Below are positions 17,088 through 25,998 of a stretch of DNA of 64,000 nucleotides, piece after piece. The first letter of the stretch is position 1; each line of letters opens with the position of its first letter. Source of the stretch: an uncultured Blastocatellia bacterium (GTDB lineage: Bacteria > Acidobacteriota > Blastocatellia > Pyrinomonadales > Pyrinomonadaceae). The notes beneath the pieces are model-generated. The model worked only from the letters and a program-made list of their open reading frames with translations, was not told where the DNA came from and made no database searches. The position numbers and the translations under genes are program-made. The DNA lies in the NCBI GenBank assembly GCA_946480785.1, contig CAMLLD010000009.1, positions 1 through 64,000 on the forward strand. Direction: 5' to 3'.

Positions 17088-18461
17088 CTAGAACGGCGGA
17101 GCCTGAACCAGTCCCGCTCCTACGTCAGTGCCCGGAAACGGCAGACGTCTCGCAGACGCCGCTAACTTCGCTCGTAAAGTTATACCGCGCAATCCCGAAC
17201 TTGTTTGCGCCCAAAGCGCAGCACAGCCCGCAACGTGCGGAGTTGCCATACTCGTCCCGCTGATCGTCTTGTGTAATGTCGGTCTGGGCCACGACGAAAA
17301 CACGTCAACGCCTACAGCGGCAATGTCGACCTTGCCACCATTGGAAAACACTGCCGGTCGCAAATTGATGTCGACTGCTGCAACCGACATGATCGTAGGC
17401 GAGTTCGCCGGAGCACCGGCAGGGGCAATCAGCCCTGGCCGCATACTGGCATTTCCAGAGGCAGCAATTATCAAGCAACCATTGAGGAGCGCCGCTGTGC
17501 CCGCAGCAGTGTAAGACGGCTGAACGGGAATCTGCGCGCCAAGCGACATTGAAACCACTGCACACTTATTCGCAATGGCCCAATTCATCCCCGCCAACAC
17601 CTGCGCCTGCGTGCCGGAACCGGAATTCGTCAGCACTTTGCCGATGAACATCTGCGTTTTGAAACCGATACCATAACGCGGGATTGCTCCCGCCGGTGAT
17701 TTCGGTCCACATGCCGTGCCCGCCGTGTGCGTGCCGTGCCCGTGCAGATCCTGCACCGGTTGGCCCACAAACGTTTGTATGGTTGGATTTCGTCCCACGA
17801 ACTCCGGATGACCCAGATCAAAGCCCGTATCGAGCACCGCGACTTTGATACCGTTGCCATCACGGGTACTGAATGGAACTCGCGAAAGTATCAGGCCCGG
17901 CGTGGCGCCTAACACTTCCGGTCCAACCTCAATTTCCTCTACTGCTTCGGGAGCATTTCCGACACCGAGATCGGCCGAGATCATTTGCGCCATTCGCAAA
18001 ACACCCCGCAGGTAGTCGGCCGTGTTTACACCGCTCGTAAACATGAAGTACTCGGGATCGATCGATTGCACCGGGCTGTCCTCTTCGATGGATGCTTCCG
18101 CTGACAGACTGCGTGACGCCGCTGCCTCGCTGCCAACAAGAGCAACACCGATCTCGGGGAATACTACTGCGTCCGCGTCTCCTGTTTCTTCGAGCGCGAT
18201 AGCCGAATCTTTGAAATCTCTGGCGTTCGCGGTTCTAAAACTATGGACGGACTCCAGGTGTTCAACGGCCGCATCGCCGGCTCCTTCCTTAAAAGTAACT
18301 AAAAACCGACCCGTTGTTTTGGGATCTCCTCCTGCTTGTAATGTCGCGAGGAGTAGCTCGTCCGGGTTGGTGGATACTTGCGCACTATTGGACTTGCCGT
18401 TAGATCCGCCGTTAGATCCATTGGCTCCGTTACGTGCGCGTCTTGCCTTTTTAGTAGCCAT
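17088..18461 (-). CDS. S8 family subtilisin-like serine peptidase, no signal peptide
   Basis: A 457-residue endopeptidase. The catalytic triad is complete: D211 (VAVLDTGFD), H242 (HGHGTHTAG) and S404 (SGTSMATPHVAG), with oxyanion N337 (AASGNAS). The N-terminus is basic and Gly/Asn/Ser-rich (1-30) instead of a signal peptide. Residues 50-140 (GRFLVTFKEGAGDAAVEHLES to a VVFPEIGVALVG strand) look like an internal propeptide. AAGGAG precedes ATG 18461. It heads a minus-strand run with an I9-like small protein and an S1/P1 nuclease. The missing leader suggests cytosolic action or non-classical export. The nuclease proform is a candidate substrate. Confidence 0.93.
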   Translation of the reverse strand: MATKKARRARNGANGSNGGSNGKSNSAQVSTNPDELLLATLQAGGDPKTTGRFLVTFKEGAGDAAVEHLESVHSFRTANARDFKDSAIALEETGDADAVVFPEIGVALVGSEAAASRSLSAEASIEEDSPVQSIDPEYFMFTSGVNTADYLRGVLRMAQMISADLGVGNAPEAVEEIEVGPEVLGATPGLILSRVPFSTRDGNGIKVAVLDTGFDLGHPEFVGRNPTIQTFVGQPVQDLHGHGTHTAGTACGPKSPAGAIPRYGIGFKTQMFIGKVLTNSGSGTQAQVLAGMNWAIANKCAVVSMSLGAQIPVQPSYTAAGTAALLNGCLIIAASGNASMRPGLIAPAGAPANSPTIMSVAAVDINLRPAVFSNGGKVDIAAVGVDVFSSWPRPTLHKTISGTSMATPHVAGCAALWAQTSSGLRGITLRAKLAASARRLPFPGTDVGAGLVQAPPF

Positions 18462-18848
18462 GATATTTCTCCTTACATGTGTGGGGTTGCGCGACTATCC
18501 GCACGTTGCGTCCGTCGGGTCTGGGCCTTGGGTCGTCACGGCGGGGAAATCTTCATCTGCGCTGGGACAGTGTGTGGAACGTAAAGCTACTCTCCTTCAA
18601 AACAGCAGGCTCACCTATTGAGGATGACAAGCGTCCGCAGGAGACAAACCACCACTGTGAACTGGGTGGAGTCCGAAGCGTCGGGAATCAGCCCAGAATT
18701 CTGACTGCAAAATTAACCTTCAACTATAATGGCAAAGTCCACATTTTCGTTTCGCTCACGATCTGGCTAACGCACAGTGCTCGTAAAAGCCCTGCTCGAC
18801 TCGGGCCCTACTCAGCGAAGTTCTGGTTAACTGTTGACGATCAGGCGG
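18462..18848. other. 387-base gap upstream of the subtilisin gene
   Basis: No convincing gene is seen on either strand; frames here lack ribosome binding sites and protein-like composition. The middle (about 18690-18770) is A/T-rich, with a TATAAT-like hexamer on the plus strand at about 18725 but no plus-strand gene to serve. The gap most likely holds the promoter for the subtilisin run and the end of the upstream gene's transcript. Confidence 0.45.
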
Positions 18849-19787
18849 TCACACAGCCGCCGCCTCAATCGTGTACGGAGGTTCAAACGGTGGTAGCTGC
18901 GCGTGGCGACCAGCCATCCAGCGCAGGACGTAGGCCTGGATCGGATCGGTTGGACCACGGAAGTGGTTCGGTATCACTTCCAACAATGCGTGCGCGAGCG
19001 GATCCTCGAAGTAATCAATGTCCACCTCAACCTTCATGCAGCTCACGCCGTCGATCTCGCGAGCGTCGCCTTCGTGAAAGCTCAGTTGCAGGTTTGCTTC
19101 GCCGAACTGGTTTTGCTTGTAACTCACCGTCGCGCCGGGATGAAAGAGGCCCTGCAGCGGCTCACGCGTAAACTTTCCTTCGCCGGCCGCGCGCCGCACT
19201 TCATCGAGCAGCGTCACATCCGCAAAAGCGAAGAACCGATCCTGCCGGATGAAGTCGCCGTCCCAGATCAGTTGTTTCATATACCGGAAAGGAGTTCCGT
19301 CAGTGAAGTTGACCTGGGCCATCGCCGTGCTTATGTTGAGCAAACACGCCAAAGACTTCGGTTGCACATCCATTAAATGGTTGTAACGCGCCTCGGCCGC
19401 CGCGGAATCCGTACTGCCCGCAGCCAACAGGCATTGCAACTCCGCATGATTCGCGCCGAGCTGGTCCCACGAGGCGCCGCTGAAATCAAAGCGCGTACGG
19501 CTCGGCAACAACATCAGATCGATCTGCTGTTCCGCGTCTTTGCGTACCCTGACCGGATGAAACCCCACTTGTTGATGATGATCGGCGAAAGCGATAACGG
19601 CGTAGTTGTCGCCGAAGTTGTTGAAGAATGGCACCGAAAACGCGATCGATGGACCACGATGATGATCCCGATGGATCTCGCGGGGAGTGCCGTCGCGTAA
19701 TGTCACGAGGAGGTTAACGTCTGAACTGATCGGCCGCCTGGTCCCATCGAAGACGTTCAGCACGAGTCGGGCTTTTTCGTCCGGCAT
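18849..19787 (-). CDS. Uncharacterised protein, 312 aa, next to the protease-nuclease run
   Basis: I do not recognise a named family. Residues 1-100 are strand-rich (ARLVLNVFDGTRRPI, VNLLVTLRDGT, YAVIAFADHHQQVGFHPVRV) and look like a carboxypeptidase-regulatory or similar beta-sandwich domain. Residues 110-310 are mixed alpha/beta with SFHEGDAREIDGVSCMKVEVDIDYFED and LLEVIPNHFRGPTDP. No signal peptide or membrane segment is seen, like the other proteins of this cluster. ATG 19787 is preferred over GTG 19802 because GAGG precedes it. It is on the same strand as the subtilisin gene but 387 bases away, so co-transcription is possible but not shown. Confidence 0.65.
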   Translation of the reverse strand: MPDEKARLVLNVFDGTRRPISSDVNLLVTLRDGTPREIHRDHHRGPSIAFSVPFFNNFGDNYAVIAFADHHQQVGFHPVRVRKDAEQQIDLMLLPSRTRFDFSGASWDQLGANHAELQCLLAAGSTDSAAAEARYNHLMDVQPKSLACLLNISTAMAQVNFTDGTPFRYMKQLIWDGDFIRQDRFFAFADVTLLDEVRRAAGEGKFTREPLQGLFHPGATVSYKQNQFGEANLQLSFHEGDAREIDGVSCMKVEVDIDYFEDPLAHALLEVIPNHFRGPTDPIQAYVLRWMAGRHAQLPPFEPPYTIEAAAV

Positions 19788-19978
19788 TGGGGGATGCCTC
19801 ACTTTCGTGGTCGTCGAGATTTACTTCAATGGATATGGAAATCCGCGACGTTCCATTTCGCCGACAACCCGCAACCAACAAAACCGTGGTTTCCACTGCT
19901 CGCGACTGAGGGGGCTACGCTATGATTCCAAGCGGTTAGGACCAAAATAACGACCGCGTAGTACTCAAGTTCAAGTTG

Positions 19979-20764
19979 ATGAGTTGGAAACTGAAAGTTG
20001 CCGGTCTGATGCTCGCTGTCATGCCACTCGCCGCAATCATCTCTTGCCGTAGTAAAGCCGACACGCGCAATCGCTTCGACGAGATCCGATTCCCCAACCA
20101 AATTCTGTGGGCGTGGGAGCGGCCGGAAGAACTCGAGTTTTTAGATTCGCAAAAATTCGCCGTGGCGTTTCTCGCCCAGACGCTGGTCCTGAAGAACGAC
20201 GACGTGGAGTACAAGCCGCGCCGGCAACCATTGAAAGTCAAACCCGACACACGACTCATCGCCGTTACGCGTATCGAGTCACAGAAAACAACGGGCCTGC
20301 CTTCCACCCTCAGCGCCACGCAAAAACAAAAGCTCCTCGACCTCGTGCTTAAAACCGCGGTGCTTCGCAACGTCGCCGCGATTCAAATCGACTTCGATGC
20401 CGCGCGTTCAGAGCGCGAGTTCTACCGGGATCTGCTAACCCAACTCAGACAGAAGCTGCCTGACAACATGCCGCTATCCATGACCGCACTCGCTTCGTTT
20501 TGCGTAGGCGATCGCTGGCTCGACGACTTACCAGTCGACGAAGCGGTGCCGATGATCTTCCGCATGGGCGCCGACAGCCATTCGATCCGAACCTTCCTCA
20601 CCAGCGGCAACGACTTCAAAGAACCGCTCTGCCGTCGCAGCTACGGCATCGCACTCGACGAACCTATAGAAATCAACTTCGATCGTTCGCGCCGCAAGTA
20701 CATCTTCAACGTGCGTCCGTGGAGCGAGACAGACATCCCCGCGCTGCAACAAGAGGCTCGTTAA
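19979..20764 (+). CDS. DUF3142-family lipoprotein
   Basis: The N-terminus MSWKLKVAGLMLAVMPLAAIISC has a lipobox (I-I-S-C), so the protein is probably lipid-anchored. The DUF3142 pattern is visible: NQILWAWERPEELEFLD, VAFLAQTLVL, RLIAVTRIES, AAIQIDFDAARSEREFYRDLLTQLRQKLP, LSMTALASFCVGDRWLDDLPVDEAVPMIFRMG and YGIALDEP. This reads as a TIM-barrel, glycosidase-like fold with a possible acidic active site around IDFDA. The substrate is unknown. Its TAA shares one base with the next gene's ATG (TAATG), so the two are translationally coupled. Confidence 0.82.
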   Translation: MSWKLKVAGLMLAVMPLAAIISCRSKADTRNRFDEIRFPNQILWAWERPEELEFLDSQKFAVAFLAQTLVLKNDDVEYKPRRQPLKVKPDTRLIAVTRIESQKTTGLPSTLSATQKQKLLDLVLKTAVLRNVAAIQIDFDAARSEREFYRDLLTQLRQKLPDNMPLSMTALASFCVGDRWLDDLPVDEAVPMIFRMGADSHSIRTFLTSGNDFKEPLCRRSYGIALDEPIEINFDRSRRKYIFNVRPWSETDIPALQQEAR

Positions 20765-23457
20765 TGAAACTCCCACGTCGCGCTCTCGCGCTCGCATCCG
20801 TCACCTTGCTGCTGCTCAACTACGTCGCTCCCGCGATCGCCTGTGGTCCATGGCCCACCGAGCCGATCTTCGTCTTCAAAGAATCACCAGACCTCCCGTT
20901 TTCAGATTTCACCGCGGGCAAGATCGGCATCGTGCGGCCGTCGCTCGGACGCAAGACACTCGTTATCGCCTACCGTTATCTCAACGGCGGCTCGTTCACC
21001 GGGGAGGAGCAACGACAGTTGCTCGACGCGCTGAAAGGAACCGCGCCGGAAGAAGACTCGATCGACGCAGTCAAAGCGTGGGTCAAAGCGCGTAAGGAAC
21101 TTTTCGGCGAAGATCAGAAACTGCCGCAGATTTACACGGAGCGAGAAGACGGCGGCACTTACGACTTTTTCCCGAACTGCACGCCGAACGCCTTCGAAGT
21201 CGCGACCGAAACACTGAAGGATCGCGCCGCGAGCTACGGAGCTGACAACGCGAACGTCAAGCTGTGGCTCGAAGCACAAGACACGGTCTTTGAGAACTGC
21301 GCCATCGGCTCACACATACCTGCGCCGCTCGGCGACGACAAACCAGCGTGGTTGCGCAAGGATCGGGCTTACCAAATCGCAGCGGCATACTTTTACTCGT
21401 TGCACTTCGACGAGGCGCGCACTCGTTTCGAGCAGATCGCCGCCGATGCCGACTCGCCATGGAGCGATCTCGCCGCGTATCTCATCGGCCGCACGCTAGT
21501 GCGCCAGGCCAGCCTTACGGAAGATCAAACGAAGAAACGCGAGATCTACGAGCAAGCTGAGAGTCATCTGCAAACCTTGATCTCTGCGGGCGGGAAGTTT
21601 GCCAACGCCTCACGAAAACTCCTCGCGCTAGTGAAATATCACTTACGTCCCGAAGAACGAGTCGTAGAACTCGGTCAGCTCCTCGCCGCCGGTAGCGACG
21701 ACAACCTGCGCCAGGATCTGATCGATTACGTTTGGCTCGTCGACAAACTCGAATCGCAGATACTGAAAGCCGAAGACGAGCGAAAGCGGGCGGCGGGAGA
21801 GAAGCCGCCCGAGAATCCGGATTGGAAGGCTTCGCGGGAACGCTATGAGAAAGTTGAACGCGGCGAGTTGATCAACGTGCTCCTTTCGCTCAGAAAACCC
21901 GACGGCAGTATTGACCGGTATATCTCAGAGGACATCAAACCCGATACACCGGAGACGGAAGTTCTCGCCGGCTTCGAACAGAAACTTGGCCGCCCACTAA
22001 TTCCCGACGAGCTCAAAGAATTAAAAGACTCGTATCAATCGGCGCTGAACACCAGGCTCTGGCACATGACCCCGAATCGAAAATGGGGTATGGGCGGCAT
22101 GTCGCAGTATGAAGGTTGTAATTACGAGTGCGGCAAACTCGCGCTGAATTTGGTGCCTGAGTTTTTCCACGCAGCCGATCTCACTGACTGGATTGTAACG
22201 CTGCAAATATCAGATCCGGCCGCGTACGGCCACGCACTGGCGAAATGGCGCGACACCGATTCACACGCGTGGCTGCTGGTCGCACTCACAAAAGCAGACG
22301 CGTCGTCATCCAAGCTCGCTGAACTGATGCGCGCGGCGGAGAAGATCGCGCCCGACGATCCGGCTTATCCGACGATCGCTTATCACCTCGTTCGTTTGAA
22401 AGCCGCAACCGGTAGACCCGAAGAAGCGCGCAAGTTGCTCGACGAGATCCTTTCCGCGCCACCGGAACTACTGCCGATCTCCGCGCACAACCTCTTCGTC
22501 GAACAACGCATGTCGTTGGCCAAAGACTTGAACGAGTTTCTCAAATCAACGCAGCGCAAGCCGGTCGCTTTCTATGGCGAAGTGGGTCTCGGAACACTCC
22601 TCGAGCTGCGCGAGAAAGAAAAGCAATGGTGGAACCCGCAGTATTCCGAACAGACCAAGGAAGAAAACGACCGCGGCCTCGACGAGGCTTACAAAGATCT
22701 GCTGCCCTGGCAGGATCGGCTGGCGTTCGACGACAAAACCGCCGACATTTTCAACTGGCATTTTCCGCTGCCACGATTAGTCGAGGCCGCGCGCAATCGC
22801 GACCTTCCCGATTATCTGCAACGCAGTCTCGTGCTCGCCGCGTGGACGCGAGCGATCCTGCTCAACAGAGATGACGTGGCGCTGAACATCGCGCCTGACG
22901 TCGTGCGACTCGCGCCGGAGATGTCAGACGTTCTCAAACCGTATCTCAATGCTAAAACGGTGAAGCAGCGACACAACGCAGCGCTGTACGTCCTGTTGAA
23001 GTTTCCCAATCTGTCGCCGTACGTGCAGGCTGGTTTGCCGGAGTTTTCGACGAGCGAAAAAATCGACTACGACTTCGAAACCGCGTGGTGGTGCCCGCAA
23101 GAAGATACCGAGCTCGACGACGACATCAAGGAAATACCGAAAGTTGTTTTCAAGCCGAGCTTTCTCAGCGCTGAAGAATTGGCAACCGCACACCGCGAAC
23201 GTGTCGCCTTGCAAGCACTCGCGAACCCGAAGAGTTTTCTCGGTAAGCAAGTCCTTGAGTGGGCGAGAACATCACCGCTCGATCCACGACTACCCGAAGC
23301 GCTATTCATCGCCGTGCGTGCTAACAGCCAATACAAGTACGGCTGCGATGGCTGGTCGTATGACGAGAACACAAAGAACGCCGCCGAAGCACTTTTGCGA
23401 CGTCGTTACGAGCACAGTCCCTGGACGGCAAAACTTAGCGACACTGATGCTCAATAG
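20764..23457 (+). CDS. Large secreted protein with tetratricopeptide-like helices, 897 aa
   Basis: It begins with a signal peptide (MKLPRRALALASVTLLLLNYVAPAIAC); the Cys at the end is followed by GPW, so it could also be a lipoprotein. The mature N-terminus (ACGPWPTEPIFVF) resembles a conserved Acidobacteriota family I cannot name. The bulk is helical with TPR-like pairs: YQIAAAYFYSLHFDEARTRFEQIAADADSP, LAAYLIGRTLVRQA, KLAELMRAAEKIAPDDPAYPTIAYHLVRLKAATGRPEEARKLLDEI. The start is fixed by the TAATG overlap with the DUF3142 gene; the long upstream extension of the frame is its shadow. The pair probably works together outside the cytosol. Confidence 0.8.
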   Translation: MKLPRRALALASVTLLLLNYVAPAIACGPWPTEPIFVFKESPDLPFSDFTAGKIGIVRPSLGRKTLVIAYRYLNGGSFTGEEQRQLLDALKGTAPEEDSIDAVKAWVKARKELFGEDQKLPQIYTEREDGGTYDFFPNCTPNAFEVATETLKDRAASYGADNANVKLWLEAQDTVFENCAIGSHIPAPLGDDKPAWLRKDRAYQIAAAYFYSLHFDEARTRFEQIAADADSPWSDLAAYLIGRTLVRQASLTEDQTKKREIYEQAESHLQTLISAGGKFANASRKLLALVKYHLRPEERVVELGQLLAAGSDDNLRQDLIDYVWLVDKLESQILKAEDERKRAAGEKPPENPDWKASRERYEKVERGELINVLLSLRKPDGSIDRYISEDIKPDTPETEVLAGFEQKLGRPLIPDELKELKDSYQSALNTRLWHMTPNRKWGMGGMSQYEGCNYECGKLALNLVPEFFHAADLTDWIVTLQISDPAAYGHALAKWRDTDSHAWLLVALTKADASSSKLAELMRAAEKIAPDDPAYPTIAYHLVRLKAATGRPEEARKLLDEILSAPPELLPISAHNLFVEQRMSLAKDLNEFLKSTQRKPVAFYGEVGLGTLLELREKEKQWWNPQYSEQTKEENDRGLDEAYKDLLPWQDRLAFDDKTADIFNWHFPLPRLVEAARNRDLPDYLQRSLVLAAWTRAILLNRDDVALNIAPDVVRLAPEMSDVLKPYLNAKTVKQRHNAALYVLLKFPNLSPYVQAGLPEFSTSEKIDYDFETAWWCPQEDTELDDDIKEIPKVVFKPSFLSAEELATAHRERVALQALANPKSFLGKQVLEWARTSPLDPRLPEALFIAVRANSQYKYGCDGWSYDENTKNAAEALLRRRYEHSPWTAKLSDTDAQ

Positions 23458-23595
23458 CTCACACTAATGTCATAAAGTCCGTCATCGTACCGACCACATA
23501 TTGAACATCCCTTACCTTCGCGCGCACACAAACAACTAACGATACGCGTGCGCTGCGTCGATGTGTCTTCGTCGCACGCGTTATTAAGGAGATTC

Positions 23596-24795
23596 ATGAC
23601 TCTCGATATATTGAAAGAAAAAGGAACGCCGCTCGAAAAGCAACAATTCACCTGGCGCGAGCTCGTGCAAGCGCCGACCAGCAAGCTAGACGATGATGCG
23701 TTCACGCGCGTCCGCATCATTCTCATGAACGGTCTCGAGTCGGACGCTCTCCGCATGTCCCACGCCATGGCCCGGATGCTGAATGGCGACATGCGATTGC
23801 CGCTCGCGCAAGTCAGACGCGTCGAGCAACACCAGCAAACGATGGTGAATTGGTTATTGCCCGCGGATCTATCACCGCTTGAAACCACGATCGGTTTCGA
23901 ACAAGTCGCTATCGAAGTCACCGCGAGCGTCGCGCAACACGAACCGGACGATTACATGGCACAGGTGTATCGCTTCGGACTACTCGAAGATTTCGATCAC
24001 TTGTATCGATTTTCGGCGTTGATGGATCGCATGGCCGGTGGTGACGCCAACACGATCGTCCAGAACTACTCCGACATCATTCCCGGACGGCCGACAATCG
24101 TCGAACATCGCGCACCCGAGGACAACCTGCGCAAACACTACACCGCGCCTGATGCGCATCCGCTGACGAAGCTGCACGCGATGACCATCACGGCCAGCGA
24201 AAACCAGACACACGATTACTACATGACCATCGGTCCGATGTTTGCCGATCCGCTCGCGCGCCAGCTCTACGCCGAGATCGCGTCGATCGAAGAGCAACAC
24301 GTCACGCAGTACGAGTCGATGATGGATCCCAAGGAAAGCCCGCTCGAGAAGTGGCTGCTGCATGAGGCGATGGAGGTTTACAACTACTTCAGTTGCATGC
24401 AGTACGAAACCAATCCGCGCATCAAGCAGATCTGGGAACGGTTTGTTGACTACGAGCTCGGTCACATGCACCTCGTGATGGATCTGATGAAACAGATCGA
24501 GAACCGCGATCCCGCCGAACTGTTGCCGCCCACTCTTCCCGAGCCCATCGACTTCGATAGCCATCGTCAATTCGTACGCGAAACTTTGAATGCGGAAGTC
24601 GATCTGCGCGCGGCGGGAACCGAGTTCATCAACAAAGATGAAGAAGGGGAGCGCGCGCCGTTGTCGATCGCTTATCGCGAACAGATGAACTCCGAGGGTT
24701 CGCCGTCGGAGACGATCGCGGCCGGCTATACCTGGATGCCGGGAACGGAATTGGTTGAACGCAAGAGTGTATTCGCTAAAGGAGCAGGAGCATGA
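23596..24795 (+). CDS. Ferritin-like (rubrerythrin-type) protein, 399 aa
   Basis: AAGGAG lies five bases before ATG 23596. The protein is helical with two ferritin-like helix pairs. The first has EQVAIEVTASVAQHEPDDY and EDFDHLYRF; the second has the classic E-x6-H as YAEIASIEEQHV and, later, EAMEVYNYF and YELGHMHLV (E-x-x-H). These Glu/His sets could hold a di-iron site. No signal peptide is seen, so it should be cytosolic. Its stop overlaps the start of another ferritin-like gene by four bases (ATGA), which implies coupled synthesis. A role in iron or peroxide handling is likely; the reaction is not certain. Confidence 0.8.
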   Translation: MTLDILKEKGTPLEKQQFTWRELVQAPTSKLDDDAFTRVRIILMNGLESDALRMSHAMARMLNGDMRLPLAQVRRVEQHQQTMVNWLLPADLSPLETTIGFEQVAIEVTASVAQHEPDDYMAQVYRFGLLEDFDHLYRFSALMDRMAGGDANTIVQNYSDIIPGRPTIVEHRAPEDNLRKHYTAPDAHPLTKLHAMTITASENQTHDYYMTIGPMFADPLARQLYAEIASIEEQHVTQYESMMDPKESPLEKWLLHEAMEVYNYFSCMQYETNPRIKQIWERFVDYELGHMHLVMDLMKQIENRDPAELLPPTLPEPIDFDSHRQFVRETLNAEVDLRAAGTEFINKDEEGERAPLSIAYREQMNSEGSPSETIAAGYTWMPGTELVERKSVFAKGAGA

Positions 24796-25511
24796 AAGGC
24801 ACAGCAGCAAAAATGACTGGTAATCGCACGGGCATGCAAACCTCGCCCGAGCTCGCGGAAGAGTTGATGGAAGGCACAAGCAGCGCCGAGCCGAGTTCCG
24901 AGGGCGGGTTGGAAGACATCGCGGAATACAAAGCCGAATACATCACCGAAGGTTTTCCGGTCGGCTCGATGCCGATGATGCCGGCGTCCGAAGAAGAAGA
25001 GGCGGACGAAGAAGACGCCGGTATGGCGGTGTTGTTGGACAAGCTGAGCGAGCGGCTCGCGTTCGAACGCATGGGCACGCGTCTTTATGAAGCGTTGTAC
25101 AACAAGTGCGAGGCACTGGGTGAAACGTTACCCGGTCCGACACTCGAACAAATACAGGAGATCGGCAGCGAGGAGTTGGATCACTTCATTTTGATCAACG
25201 ACACGATCGCGGGCCTCGGCGGCGATCCGACTGTGGAGAGTCCCTGTGCCGACGTCATCGGCGTCGCCTCCACCGGCATCATGCAAGTGTTGACCGATCC
25301 GCGCACGACGATACCGCAGTGTCTTTCGGCGATGCTCACGGCAGAACTCACCGACAACGCCGGTTGGGAACTGCTGATCGAACTCGCCGAGAGTCTCGGC
25401 TACGACGAAATGAAGACGGAGTTTGAGACGTGCCTGCAAAACGAAGAACGGCATTTGCAAAACGTTCGCAACTGGTTATCGGATTGCGTTCTCGAAAGCG
25501 CACAAGTTTGA
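24792..25511 (+). CDS. Ferritin-like protein, 239 aa, with acidic N-terminal linker
   Basis: Residues 1-75 are low-complexity and acidic (SSAEPSSEGGLEDIAEY, EEEEADEEDAG). The four-helix part (76-239) has di-iron style motifs: LSERLAFERMGTRLYEALY, IGSEELDHFILI (E-x-x-H), LTAELTDNAGWELLIELAESLGYDEM and LQNEERHLQNVRNWL (E-x-x-H). It starts within the stop of the previous ferritin-like gene (ATGA) and is followed after 22 bases by a small membrane protein, so the three form an operon. It probably partners the upstream protein. Confidence 0.8.
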   Translation: MKGTAAKMTGNRTGMQTSPELAEELMEGTSSAEPSSEGGLEDIAEYKAEYITEGFPVGSMPMMPASEEEEADEEDAGMAVLLDKLSERLAFERMGTRLYEALYNKCEALGETLPGPTLEQIQEIGSEELDHFILINDTIAGLGGDPTVESPCADVIGVASTGIMQVLTDPRTTIPQCLSAMLTAELTDNAGWELLIELAESLGYDEMKTEFETCLQNEERHLQNVRNWLSDCVLESAQV

Positions 25512-25533
25512 AATTTACCAAGGGAGAAAACGA

Positions 25534-25881
25534 ATGAGTACATCAATGGGTCAGACCGGAACAGGCGCCAGCCAGGCTACGAGCGGCGGCGGCCAAAATC
25601 AAATGACAGGTGGACAGAGCAAACAGACACAGAGCGCGAGTCACAGCGAAGGTCCACTCGCGCGTACGATCGAACAACAAACAGCCAAACTTCCCTCCGA
25701 CACGTTTCTCTGGGCCGCCGTCGGCTCGATGGGCGCGTCAGCATTGCTGCGCATAATGGGCAAGAAACATGCGAGTTTGTTTGTCGGTGACTGGGTCGCG
25801 CCGATGCTGCTGTTCGGTGTTTACAACAAGATCGTGAAGCTGCACGGTTCGGATCGCCACGAAGCACATCCGGGACACTGA
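25534..25881 (+). CDS. Small membrane protein of the ferritin-like operon, 115 aa
   Basis: AGGGAGA precedes ATG 25534. Residues 1-45 are Ser/Gly/Gln/Thr-rich and disordered. Two hydrophobic stretches follow, FLWAAVGSMGASALLRIMG and VGDWVAPMLLFGVYNKIV, consistent with a helical hairpin in the membrane; the C-terminus is His-rich (HGSDRHEAHPGH). I do not recognise the family by name. It lies 22 bases after the second ferritin-like gene, so it may anchor or localise those proteins. A weak hairpin terminator follows at 25902. Confidence 0.7.
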   Translation: MSTSMGQTGTGASQATSGGGQNQMTGGQSKQTQSASHSEGPLARTIEQQTAKLPSDTFLWAAVGSMGASALLRIMGKKHASLFVGDWVAPMLLFGVYNKIVKLHGSDRHEAHPGH

Positions 25882-25901
25882 AGCAAAAGACAGTAAGCGA
25901 A

Positions 25902-25925
25902 AAGGCGGCTCGTGAGGGCCGCCTT
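25902..25925 (+). terminator. Hairpin after the ferritin-like operon
   Basis: AAGGCGGC (25902-25909) pairs with GCCGCCTT (25918-25925) around an eight-base loop. The stem is G/C-rich, but only a short T-containing stretch (CGTGTT) follows, so termination may be partial and expression may continue into 25999. Confidence 0.5.
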
Positions 25926-25998
25926 CGTGTTAGCCGAAACGATTCCGCCGGCTTTTCCATTTAGGTTAACAGCCCCGATTGGAAGGCGAGGTGGAAAC

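Noticed and set aside
18479..19171. 230-codon plus-strand frame near the subtilisin promoter
   Set aside because: Arg/Ser-rich composition, no motif, and its 3' half is antisense to the 312-residue gene.
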